Source of the DNA: Eutrigla gurnardus
Taxonomy: Eukaryota; Chordata; Actinopteri; Perciformes; Triglidae
DNA length: 64,000 nt
Assembly (NCBI GenBank): GCA_963514095.1
Contig: OY741264.1
Location: forward strand, 15,381,866 to 15,445,865
Reading direction: 5' to 3'
Part shown: positions 35,423 through 45,187 of the stretch, piece after piece
Numbering within the stretch: the first letter of the stretch is position 1
How the letters are laid out: each line of letters opens with the position of its first letter
Made by a program: the position numbers and the translations under genes
The notes under the pieces: generated by a model
What the model was told of the DNA's origin: nothing
Seen by the model: the letters and a program-made list of their open reading frames with translations, nothing else
Databases searched by the model: none

Positions 35423-35548
35423 TCTCTGTTCGTAAAGACCCCGGACAAGGTGAATGGGAATTACCCAGAGGACCTTGCCAGAAACCTTCAGGCTGACACC
35501 AATGCCCTATGCAGCTTCAATAAGTGTGTGTTTGTGTGTGGACCTACG

Positions 35549-35588
<40 letters not shown>

Positions 35589-36799
35589 TGTGTGTGATGA
35601 ACATGTGTGTCCTTTGAAATATAATAGCGCATTTCAAAATCTGCTACACAAAGCACATTCTAAAACTCTGGCTTGTCCATTTAAGTAAACATTCGACTGG
35701 GTGACTACAGGTCAAGAGAGCTTTTTAAAATACATCACCTCTCTCTCTCTCTGGACAATACCTGGGGCATCTGAAGGTTGACCCGTGTCTTCCCTCACTC
35801 CCTCCACCCTTCCCTCCGTCCACCGCTGGAACAGCAGGGTAGGGTCACCATCCATTACCATTTTATCCGAAGATATTAGCTGTTAGAAAATGATAAATGT
35901 GACATTGGAAGAGAATCTGTTTAGGCTTTTTTATTCAGAGGAAATGGTCATCCCACAACCCCCACCCACCAAACCTTCCGCTCAACTTGTTCCAGGCTTG
36001 ATGACCTTCCAGCAGGTAAAAAACAAATTAAACACACACAATGCTGTCTTTGAGTCCGATCTGCAATCTGAGGTTGTCTCAAGGACAAGCTGGCCTCAGG
36101 CTGCTGTAAACACACACACTCAATGACACATCCTGCACTCTGATAGAGCCTCCAAACCCCACAATGAATGATTCTTACAAATACAGCTGGTTCTTTTTTC
36201 TACTGCAGATTTAAAAACTGACCAGTAAAAGAGAATTTAGCTTGATATAGAAATAGTGAATATGTAATGCAATAAACTACAGCAGAAATGAACAAGCTTC
36301 CAAACCTACACCGCAACATGGTGTCATCTGTCACTGCTCTCAAAAAACACACAGTGGAAGGTTTGCAAATATTGGGTTTTAACATTGGGCAAAATGTTAA
36401 AATCAGGCAAAAAGTAGACACCTGTAAGATCACAAAACATTGTAGGTACAACCAACTGCTGGATGATTCAGAAAAAATGTTTTGACTTTTGGTTAGGGTA
36501 CATAATTTGACCGAATCATAAGAAGTGAGCTCTGAGCTCGCCCATAAAGCAAGGGAGAGATTACCTGCCTTTCTAAGTCTGTACGTTTGAAGGAAGCAGA
36601 GGAGGTTTTGCAGCGCTATAACAACATCAATATCAACAACCCAACAATCAACAACACAAATACCATGCGAAATTAACATTCAGGGGTTTGTACCTCTGCC
36701 TAAAAAAAAAAAAAATTATCACAATGCTGATTGTGCTTTGGATTACACACAAACATTTCCAGAGTCTTATATGTGACAGCCAAAAGAGTTTGTGATTGT

Positions 36800-36867
<68 letters not shown>

Positions 36868-37281
36868 CGAGGGTGTCAAAGCACTTTCTGAAGATAAAGA
36901 TTATTAAGAGCTGGAAATACTCACATTGTGTTTACCTGTTTGTCATGTTCACCTGTCGTTGCCAACAAACCTGTTGTTTGTTCTGTCATGTTCCCTGATT
37001 TTATTTCATCTGGGAAATTACACCTCAGATCAAAAAGACAAAAGAACCAACAAGCAGCTTTGCGATATTTACACATGCTGATGTGTGTGTATTTGTGTGC
37101 AAACTGTTATTTAGCATGTGTGCTTATCACTGACATGCGTGAACATGCAGACCAACCGTGAGTCTCTGTGAAGCAATAACTTACTTTTAGCCACAAGGGG
37201 CAGCAGAAACAAGCTGTGAATATATGAGAACCTTTTGAAGCTCTGGTAGAACTTTTTTTTATATGTTTTATGTTTATATAC
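34379..37281. other. No gene seen; several microsatellites
   Basis: It holds (CA)n at 35381-35421, (TG)n at 35551-35583 and (CA)n at 36801-36866. Unique sequence at 34500-34880 is of even complexity and could be conserved. The longest frame, minus 36200-36679 (159 codons), is overlapped by a plus frame and has no recognisable family. No exon is supported. Confidence 0.4.
36801..36866. repeat. (CA)n microsatellite
   Basis: A perfect run of about 33 CA units. Confidence 0.95.
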
Positions 37282-37288
37282 ATAATAC

Positions 37289-37328
<40 letters not shown>

Positions 37329-37335
37329 GTATTAT
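37282..37335. repeat. (TA)n flanked by inverted repeats
   Basis: About 18 TA units (37290-37326) are bracketed by ATAATACATT and AATGTATTAT, making the whole 54 bp self-complementary. It directly precedes the solo LTR target site. Confidence 0.85.
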
Positions 37336-37342
37336 TGAGCAC

Positions 37343-37737
37343 TGTTACGGCCTCTCTTCTCTGCCTGTTGAGTCTTTCTCTACTGCTTTACTGGCAGGTA
37401 GAGAGCCTTAATTGATTAACCACACCTTCTTTAGGCGTGGCCTCCAGAAGGCATAAGAGGCCTGCCAGCTGGGAGCTCTCTCTCTCACTCTCTGACTCAG
37501 GCCTGCTGCAGCACCACCACCAGTTTCTCCTTTGTTTGGTTTGATGCACCTTTCAACATGCCTACACCATCTTTCCACTCATCCACACACTGCTAACACA
37601 ACTGATATCCTACACTATCATACTCCACACCTACTAATAGTTAATTCGGTTAATTTTGGTTTAATAAATTACTTTTTGAAAAGTTGTTGTCTGTGTGGCC
37701 TCCCTTTTTGTTGCCATCTTTGAGCCAGATGGTAACA
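37343..37737 (+). mobile_element. Solo LTR with 4 bp target duplication GCAC
   Basis: A 395 bp unit starts TGTTACGGCC and ends GATGGTAACA, so TGTTAC/GTAACA form short inverted ends with TG...CA termini. GCAC occurs at 37339-37342 and 37738-37741. A polyadenylation signal AATAAA lies in GGTTTAATAAATTAC near 37662, and a TATA-like GGCATAAGAGG near 37450. No internal region is next to it, so the element was probably reduced by recombination between its two LTRs. The size and TGTTAC ends suggest Ty3/Gypsy, but a 4 bp duplication does not settle the family. Confidence 0.8.
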
Positions 37738-37741
37738 GCAC

Positions 37742-38200
37742 CAACAAAATTAATTACATGTAATGCAATCACAACAGAGGTACAGTGCTCACATTTTACA
37801 AATTTTTCCCACCCTCCTTCACCCCTCCCTCAGCCTTTCGGTCTTGGGCTACAAGCACAAACAAACAGAAAGACAAGCAAAAAAAACAAAAACAAAAACA
37901 AGAGACAATAATAACAGATATCAAAGGAACCTCAAAAGAAATAGCTAATAATTATAGTACAAAGAAGAAAGGGAGATAGTTATAATATAGTTCAGTCAGT
38001 CATTTGGTTCCTAAGGCATAACATCTATCATGTCATTTCGAAATATAAACGGTCTCCATATTTTTTCTTTCGCCATAAAGTTCTTTGGAGAACCTCTCAG
38101 TGAAAACATCAGCTTCTCCAGCTTCACAAATGTCTTTGATCCATCGGTCATAAGATGGGCGCAGGACGTGTTTCCAGGATAATGTTTTTCAAGATTAAGT
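37742..38200 (-). pseudogene. L1-type LINE ORF2 C-terminal end and 3' untranslated region
   Basis: On the minus strand, 38180 down to about 38010 reads through SYDRWIKDICEAG in one frame and EKLMFSLRGSP...KEKIWRPFIF in the next, then a stop near 38010. The W-x-F/P pattern IWRPFI near the end is typical of the C-terminus of L1/Tx1-clade ORF2. A +1 frameshift separates the two halves. Below 38000 the minus strand is G- and T-rich, as in an L1 3' UTR, and it abuts the solo LTR. Sequence above 38200 is not clearly homologous. Dead fragment; clade assignment moderate. Confidence 0.45.
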
Positions 38201-38459
38201 CTCCCCTTAACTCATTTGATAACATCCACAGAAATGTGTTTAACAGAACATTAAATTGCATTCCTCTGAATTAGTCATGGAATCCATTTCTGTACTTTTT
38301 GCTTTTTAATATTTTCAAATATATGATCTGACAGGAGCCGACCACCTTACAACATGTACCCAAATTTCTTTCTCCTGCCAACCAGATGCAAGTCTCAAAC
38401 CATGTTAAAATGCAACAGAATACAGGACACAGCCACTCTGTTAAAAATGCTCTGACGTT

Positions 38460-39244
38460 AGTTCATGACGTTAGTTGTGGGCTGTGTGAACAGGTGAATA
38501 TATATTTTTCTGAACACTTATCGTCTTACCAATATATACTATATTTAGTAAGCATCATATGAGGGGATAATTACCTATTAATTAAGGCGTATTACAGCGA
38601 TCTTGATACAAAGAGTTTGAATCATCAAAAATATTTTTTTTTTCACACATCGATGAGGGTGGACTAAATAACAAAAAATAAATGATATATGACATCATTC
38701 CATCCATTCTGAACTCGTGGAGAGTAACCGCTTCTGTCAGACACGATGCAACGCCGTGGAAGACGAGCTGGCAAAGAAACGAAAAGGAACTCAAGATCAA
38801 AGTCCGACAGGCCCAGGATCATAAACCGGACCTGGAGAAGCTCTGTCTGAGCCTGAAGAATAGATGTTGTTTTTGGAGGCGAAGAGGAGTCTTTTCCTCT
38901 AAGAAGGACACTCAGACAGAGCTTCAGAAAATGATGGACAAACTGCATGAGGAGGAGAGGAAAAAGAAGGAGAAAGAACGGGAGGAGAAGAGTAGGGGTT
39001 GGTTTAGCCTGACGCACCGGACAAAAAGGTGCGGCGGCGACACCCCTCCTCCCTCCTCATCTAGGGGTGGATAAAAGGGGGAGAGCCCATCCTTCTATCC
39101 AGACCTCCTTCATTTCCATCACCAACCTCCTCCATCTCCATCCCCTCCATTTCTGTCACCTCCATCTACATCACCCTTCATCCATGTACCTCACAACTCC
39201 TCCCATCCACTCCTGCTCCCTTCTCCCCCTGCATTCTACGTGGG
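38460..39244 (+). other. Unrecognised region with a 130-codon lysine-rich frame (38682-39074)
   Basis: The plus frame has no similarity that I recognise. Residues about 50-105 are charged (QTELQKMMDKLHEEERKKKE region) and could form a coiled coil. It precedes the minisatellite at 39245. A minus frame (38664-39017) overlaps it. No splice or polyadenylation signals clearly belong to it. It could be a retroelement gag remnant, a leader region, or chance. Confidence 0.25.
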
Positions 39245-39515
39245 TTTTTCTCCTGGTGCTCAGGTTTCCCACTAGAAATATCCACATTTGATTTAAGGGT
39301 TTTTCTGCTTGTCCTCAGGTTTTCCCTATAAATCCCCAAAAATATCCACATTCGATTTAAGGGTTTTTTCCTGGTGCTCAGGTTTCCCTACAAATCCCCC
39401 AAAATATTCACATTCGGTTTAAGGGTTTTTCTCGTGGTGCTCAGGTTTTCCTTTAAATAAAAAAAGGGTTTTCTCTTGGAGCTCAGGTTTTCCCATTAAA
39501 AAACAATTCAAGATA
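39245..39515. repeat. Minisatellite, unit about 62 bp
   Basis: About four and a half units are built of CTGGTGCTCAGGTTTTCCC, ATAAATCCCCAAAAATATCC and ACATTCGATTTAAGGG. Unit starts are near 39246, 39301, 39364 and 39426, with a shorter last unit. Every unit carries CTCAGGTTT. Confidence 0.85.
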
Positions 39516-39679
39516 GGTCCCCTACCCGGGGACCATATATTAAATTGATTGGACTAGGGAGACGGAATAGGGGCTTGCTCCGTCCACTACATGCATCGAC
39601 CCAGTATTGCAGTACTTCCAGGAACGGTGCACCAAAAAAAACACAAAAAAGAAAAACAAAACAAAAAAACACATTTATC

Positions 39680-39812
39680 ACCTTACCGTGGTGGAGAGGT
39701 TTGTGTGTCCCTATGACCCTGAGGGCTGTGTTGTCTGGAGCTTTGTGCTCCTGCTCGGGTTTCCCATGGCATATTGGTCTCAGGTGAGGGGCAAGACTAA
39801 GAATGGTTCAAA
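39680..39812 (+). repeat. Dispersed repeat fragment (CTTACCGTGGTGGAGAGGTT)
   Basis: CTTACCGTGGTGGAGAGGTT, GGGCTGTGTTGTCTGGAGCT and AAGAATGGTTCAAAAGACC match, from memory, a repeated teleost segment that I believe derives from a retroelement leader. The short frames over it are not genes. Confidence 0.4.
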
Positions 39813-39892
39813 AGACCAGAGTTAAAATAATTAATAATAATTATAGTGTTATCCTTATTTTCCCAAAATCCAGCTTGTTCAGTTTATTAAAT

Positions 39893-40500
39893 ACTAGGGA
39901 TGCAACAATACAGTTAGCCCATGGTTTAATACGTACCTCGGTTCTTGGGTTACGGTTTCGGTTCTGTTTCGGTACACATTTTATGTGCAAGGAGAAACAA
40001 AAATGCTATTTATATATTCAAAAATGATGTCTTTATTTTGCTGATGAGCTAAGAATTTCTTTTTACACATTCAAGTGTATTGTATAATAAAATAAATATG
40101 TAAAAAAAAATGTAACACTTTTAAATGCAAGTGCTTCTTAGCCTTGACGACTGGTATAGGATAAAAGCGTATAAATCAATTTGAAAAGTAAATGTACATA
40201 TTTGTAATATGTACATATTTAAAACATAAAGTCACTGTTCTAATATAAATACCATTAAACATAAAGTCACTGTTTTAAATAAAAATACCTGTACTTCAGT
40301 AGCAAGTCACATAGATCAGTTTGAGATACGTGAGTCAGCACACTATTTCGGATTCACCGCCTTTATGCAGAACTCGGTTGAAGCACATTTTTCCAAGACC
40401 TGCCCCATTCTACTTCTGATTTGCTAATTTGAGTTTGAGTGAGGGAGAGTTGTGTTCCTCTCATATCATTGGCAGATGAACTGATTAACTCGAAAGTGAT
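39893..40500 (+). repeat. hAT-like MITE, left end (TAGGGATGCAACAATAC)
   Basis: CTAGGGATGCAACAATACAG then GGTTTAATACGTACCTCGGT and CGGTTTCGGTTCTGTTTCGG is the known start of a fish hAT-type non-autonomous element. The right end is not clear. Inside, ACATAAAGTCACTGTT is repeated twice (about 40228 and 40260). Confidence 0.45.
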
Positions 40501-40638
40501 ATTTTTTTTAAATATAAGAATTTTTTTTTTCCACATCCATCTACCTCAACAAAAGACAGAAAAACTTTTATAAACGTTTGTTTTTTGTTTTTTTAAAGAG
40601 GACTGACTGGTTTTCTGCTTTATCCCTTTCCTTTAGTG

Positions 40639-40970
40639 CAGTGGTTCTCAACTGGTCTGGCTTCAGGGCCCACCATAACCCTTTAATGACAAGCCGTGAC
40701 CCAAATCCAGCAGTATTTTCAAAAAGACGCTTTAGTTGAGAATACTCACTCACTGAAGCCAGCCAACACTGCAAACTTTGCGGGTCTTCTATGGCAGCTG
40801 TCAATTAGCATTACAGGGCATTATCAGAATATTAGACAGCACTCCACTGCATAAAAAAATTCCCCTTTAAAATAAAAGCACAGGATTTTTTTCTTAACAT
40901 TTTGCCCAAGCAAAGGCCCGCCACCCATTGAAAACGGATCCACGACCCAAAAGTGGTTTGAGAACCACTG
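40639..40970. mobile_element. hAT MITE with CAGTGGTTCTCAA termini
   Basis: The 332 bp element begins CAGTGGTTCTCAA and ends with its perfect reverse complement TTGAGAACCACTG. Flanks CTTTAGTG (40631-40638) and CGTTAGTG (40971-40978) match at 7 of 8 bases, as an aged 8 bp target duplication would. The termini are of the Charlie/hAT type. No transposase is present. Confidence 0.85.
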
Positions 40971-41248
40971 CGTTAGTGTGTTGTATAGTTGTTTGTGCAT
41001 GTAAAATGTCTCCACAGTTGCAAAGCCTAAAGTTCATGCCCAAATGGAGCGACTCTCGCCCACAGAAACAATGCTCCTGAACTGCCTGAAACGCCTCAAT
41101 TTAAATCTTATTTTCTTCCTCCTTAAAGTTATGACTCAGCAAGTAATACATTTGCAAATGATCTTTCAGGCACTAATTTGGCACACTCTAAATCAAAAGG
41201 TACTAACAGCAAATTGGAGCATAATCTGAAGTTTGGTTGGTGGTCACC

Positions 41249-41392
41249 ATGTCAAGAAGAAGCTGTTTTTTGCTTTGCAAACAGAAATGCACTTTGAATG
41301 AACTTCCAAAGGAAGAGGAGTTGAAGAACAAGTGGCTAAAGTTAATTTGTATCACTATTCTTCTGCAGTACAACTCTTGTATTATCGTTATG
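41249..41392 (+). CDS. THAP-like zinc-finger first exon (partial, possibly transposon-derived)
   Basis: A 48-codon frame starts at an ATG with a strong context (CACCATG) and begins MSRRSCFLLCKQKC. It continues with LNELPKEEELKNKWLKL, like the C-x(n)-C...LP-x(n)-L-x(3)-W core of THAP-type DNA-binding domains found in fish transposon-related proteins. It ends exactly at GTAAGT (41393-41398), a consensus splice donor. No next exon with the remaining Cys/His and AVPxxF-type end was found, so it may be a captured or dead exon. The cysteine spacing is not fully canonical. THAP domains occur in P-element-like transposases and host transcription factors; which applies is unknown. Confidence 0.4.
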
Positions 41393-41398
41393 GTAAGT

Positions 41399-42344
41399 AA
41401 GAAGAAGTAAGAAGAGCTGCTGGAGAAGAGGAAGGACGGTAAAAATGTGTAAAAAAGTGTTTTTTGAAAAGCATGTTAAGATGTTCTTGGAGTAATCTGA
41501 AATACAAGTACACACCAGAAAAGGAGCATATTAGGTTGGTTCTCTATAACATAACATTACATATGTTAAAATTCCCCAATCAATAAATGCTATCAAACCA
41601 TAGCTTGATAACAAAATCAATGCTTGTTGTTTATGTTCAATACAATTAGCAAATTTTGGAGCTAGTGGCACAGATAACTCCCCCATATCGTCCTGTGAAC
41701 AATGATACACAAAGAAGCTGATATTTTTTTTCTTTTTTAAATAAAGGTGCTTGTGGCTTGTGGTGACAGACATCTTTGTCCCAAACAACTCATGAGTGTT
41801 GTTGATTTAGTCTTTCATCCAGATGTTTCACTGATGAATAGTCCCCCAACGCTGTCCACAGGAGTCCTTACTTTAGGGTGTACTCCTTGTGTAATGAATA
41901 CTTTTCAATAAGTAACCCAGCCATGTAAGTCCCACTAATGTTCTGCTCTATGTAGGAGGATCCTTATCCTTTTTTAGTTAGTTAGTGTTTCCCAAACTGA
42001 TTGACTTGTGTCCCCTTAAAACGCAGCAACGTCTACTTGTGACAGATATCCTAGCTTTAATTTCAAATGTACCGCATTAAACGACATGCAAGTTGCCTTT
42101 CTTAGGTTATCTTTGAATCATTTTTAAAAACCTTAAGAATACAACTCAGCATTTCACATGAAATTGTGATTATGAATATGACAGGAAAAAGTCTCAATGT
42201 CATGATTAACCTTCATCAGATTCATCTTGTGACCCCTTGTTGTTGTTTTTGGGAGGCACTGTATGCCATTTTAAGGACATTCCGCACATTTTAGTAATGC
42301 ATGTTAGGCTTGTCATGTTATGCCACCTTGTTGCTGTGAAACGG
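41399..42344. other. No gene seen; unique sequence
   Basis: I find no continuation of the THAP-like exon and no repeat family. Minus frame 41531-41788 has no recognisable domain. Confidence 0.4.
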
Positions 42345-42500
42345 CAGCAGATAGTTTTCGGCAACAAAACTACTCGGTTAGATTCAGGAAAAACATCATG
42401 GTTGGTTTTAAATAAATATCTAAAGTAAGTAAAACGTAACCAACATAAGTACAGGAAATAACTTTACAATTCTTTGGAACAAAAAAACTGGACTCCTGTC
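42345..42500 (+). repeat. Dispersed repeat related to 24541-24775
   Basis: GGCAACAAAACTACTCGGTT then AGATTCAGGAAAAACATCAT follows the same internal pattern as the earlier copy. Borders are approximate. Confidence 0.4.
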
Positions 42501-42739
42501 CATGGAATTGTTATTACATGCTAAATGAATAACAAATTGTTGTGTCATTCATATGCCAGCAGGTTTGTTTTCTGGTTATCACCCACAGACAAAGGTCAGA
42601 CAGAGCCGCAAACAAGTCCTGTAAACAGGAAACCTCATGCTGGATCACCGGCCCCAACTACCAGCCAGGTCAGACTGTTTAGCTTTCACTTAAGGACCTG
42701 CCAAAAAACAGATTCCAAAATTTTTTTACGGTTGTGGCA

Positions 42740-42960
42740 CTTTGCAGTATGTGTTGGCATTCACACATTCATACTAATGGCAGAGGCTGCCATTGAAGGT
42801 CCTGCCTATCAGGATCTAATCCAACACATACTTGCACTGATGACACAGCCTCCGGGGACAATTTGGGGTTCAATATCTTGCCCAAGTAAACTTCGAAATG
42901 TGGACTGGAAGACCCGGGGATCTATCCGCCAATCTTCTGATTGGATATTAATTCATTGAA
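42740..42960 (+). repeat. Dispersed repeat, 3' part of the TGGTAAATGGCC family
   Basis: CATTCACACATTCATACTAA, then TTGGGGTTCAATATCTTGCC, CTTCGAAATGTGGACTGGAA and CGCCAATCTTCTGATTGG, is the known 3' portion of the family whose start is at 33837. It is well decayed. Confidence 0.6.
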
Positions 42961-43679
42961 GTGCAGTGCAAAACTAGTTCTCGTGTTTTTCTATGTTCTA
43001 ACCCTGTATTTGTTGTGCTCCAGGATCATCTCTCACCTGCCAGTCTCCCGAACATCCTGCCTCTCGGCCTGCTGCCTTCCCCACACTCACTGCAGCTACT
43101 ATCCTCCCTCGTTTCCCCCAGGCCTCATTCCCCTTCAGCTCCCCTACATTCTTGTTTGTGTTTTCTTCGTCACACTCTACGTTATCTGTGTCCCAAGTTT
43201 GGGTCCACCCAAAACCTTGTTTCCTTTGTGATAGGCCATATGCTTTCCCAGGAGCTCATGTTTTCCTTTTTTTCAGACATGATCAAATTATGCCTCCAAC
43301 ATATCAGAATCATCCTTTAAAGATCCATCATGTGTACTTTTTGTGTAAATGTAGGATGTGACCACCTCCTCATGATGTCAAACATCTTTACACATGTACG
43401 CAAAGAATGTGAAATGCATGTTTTACCAAGCTTTACGTTGGGCCCGTTTTGTTTCCTGTCATGTTTCTTATATGCAACAGTACGGTTGGGGGGGGGGGGG
43501 GGGGGGGGGGGGTTGGGGTGTATACCAAGAAAACACTGAGGGGTGTTGAGATGATGCTTTATGAAAAGCTGCAGAAGAAAATATTGGAGTCTGTTTCTGT
43601 TTTCCACCCCAGCCACCCACCTTCCACCCGCCTCCACCCCGAGCAAAGACAAAGCGTGTAATAATTACAAGGCCAAGAC
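42961..43679. other. No gene seen; contains a 25 bp poly-G tract (43488-43512)
   Basis: Three overlapping plus frames at 42941-43361 disagree in phase and have no family resemblance. The poly-G run creates the Gly- or Pro-rich frames at 43317-43683. No exon is supported. Confidence 0.4.
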
Positions 43680-43870
43680 ACAATGCGGTGTCGGTTGTGG
43701 CACGAGGAGAGCTGAGCTGTAGCTATCACACTGGCAGATATATTCAACGCACAATTATTCATCCGGGGACTGTGGCATGTAGATTAATGAGTTTGATAAC
43801 CCGGAGCTTTGCACTGAGCTCCAGCATGTCGTCATCATCCTCGCCTCGCTTTCTCTTGTCTCCAGCTCAC
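43680..43870. promoter_or_regulatory. Candidate conserved noncoding element
   Basis: Unique, balanced-composition sequence with ATTAATGA (43783-43790) and an ACAATTATTCAT string (43751-43762), both homeodomain-type. No coding pattern is seen. Inference only. Confidence 0.25.
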
Positions 43871-45149
43871 CACACTGATAGGGAAGGAACAGAATGGAGA
43901 GATGGTTGCCACTAGGTGGACGTTTTCATGGGGACAAAAAGATAATAGGTGATGGGTGGAAGTCTTTCAAAGCCAGGACAGTTGGGCAGTCTTCACTGCT
44001 GCAGGTTGGTGCAATTTAGGGTTAACAACTCAGTTATTATGATCAGTTATATATTGACACATCAGCCATCTCTTCTGTTCTGGACTTAACAACAGTTATT
44101 TCATGTTTATTAATTTACTTTTCTTGTTTGTTCATTGTACTGTACCTTCAGTTGCCTTGTTTACTTAATTTTCAGTTGATGATCTCCTACATTTCCCAGA
44201 ACTCATTTTGTCAGCCACTGTTAAGCGAATCAAAGCTTTCTAGCAGAATTTCAGAAGCAGGACAACACCCCAACCCTGCTACTTCTTGCTTCTCCATGAA
44301 TACCTTCCTGACTCACTACCATCTCATATTCAGCTCCCCTCAATCCCTCCCTCCCACCTATGAATTTGTAGTATCAATTCAGAATAAGTCCTGTCAGTTA
44401 TGCGCAAGTTTTGCAAACATTAACCACCATAAGCTAGTTGTCATAGCAAACCAACTAAGGCCATATAGTAGCTTGCATACAGAATTATGCCTTATCATTG
44501 GACATTTTCTCTTGTAAGAGGAAGAGTGTGTTGTTGTTTTATCTTCTTTCAAAAGTTTAAAAAAAGAAGTTAGTTTTGCTTTAATCTAATTGCAGGTCTT
44601 GTGGCTTGTCAACTGAAACATGTGACATTGATCTTTTTGTATGTGCTTTGATAAAATATTGGAAGAGGATGCAAACACTTTGCTACTTACCAATACCTGC
44701 TCACACATCTGAAATTCATTTTGACACCTTACAAATATAATTTATATAGTCTAGATTTGGACTATGAATAAAAATGATTTCCTTGAACATATTGATCTGT
44801 TTTCAAGGTAGCATCGTATCTCTCTAGCTTCTTCAATAGTAGATCATCAATTGCATTTGGTAATTTTTTGCCATCTTTAAATACTCCCACTGTATATTCT
44901 TTATCAATTACATTTTCTAGTGGTCCAGTTTTTCTATTTTCATTTTGTTTTTAAATATGCCAGTGAAGAAGAACTGATTATATGTGTCAACAGTTTTATG
45001 ATACATTCATTATTTTTAACTAGTGACGTATCAATAAAATTGTCGTCAGTAGATGTTTATTAACAATATTGATTATATGACATTGGAATGGAAACTATTT
45101 AATGTGGAATGGTCACATCTGTATCGGTTGTTGCTATATTGTTGACCCG
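43871..45149. other. No gene seen; one long uninformative frame
   Basis: The 129-codon frame 44128-44517 has no recognisable domain and low-complexity flanks. Sequence after 44520 is A+T-rich and may include the body of the element whose end is at 45187. Confidence 0.35.
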
Positions 45150-45187
45150 ATACAGATCCAGTAGATTGGATTGGTGCATCCCTACTG
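45150..45187 (-). repeat. hAT-like MITE terminus
   Basis: On the minus strand it reads CAGTAGGGATGCACCAATCC then AATCTACTGGATC, a hAT-type end seen in many fish MITEs. The other end, probably upstream, was not located. Confidence 0.45.

Noticed and set aside
36200..36679. 159-codon minus-strand frame, among the longest in the window
   Set aside because: No recognisable family, overlapped by an opposite-strand frame, no splice or promoter context; length alone is not enough in A+T-rich sequence.
39245..39515. Regular repeats as a possible CRISPR array
   Set aside because: Adjacent units repeat over their whole length with no unique spacers, and the DNA is vertebrate; it is a minisatellite.
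43317..43683. Pro-rich and Gly-rich frames on both strands
   Set aside because: Produced by the 25 bp poly-G run.
44128..44517. 129-codon plus-strand frame
   Set aside because: No domain, no exon borders, and Ser/Leu-rich composition consistent with chance.
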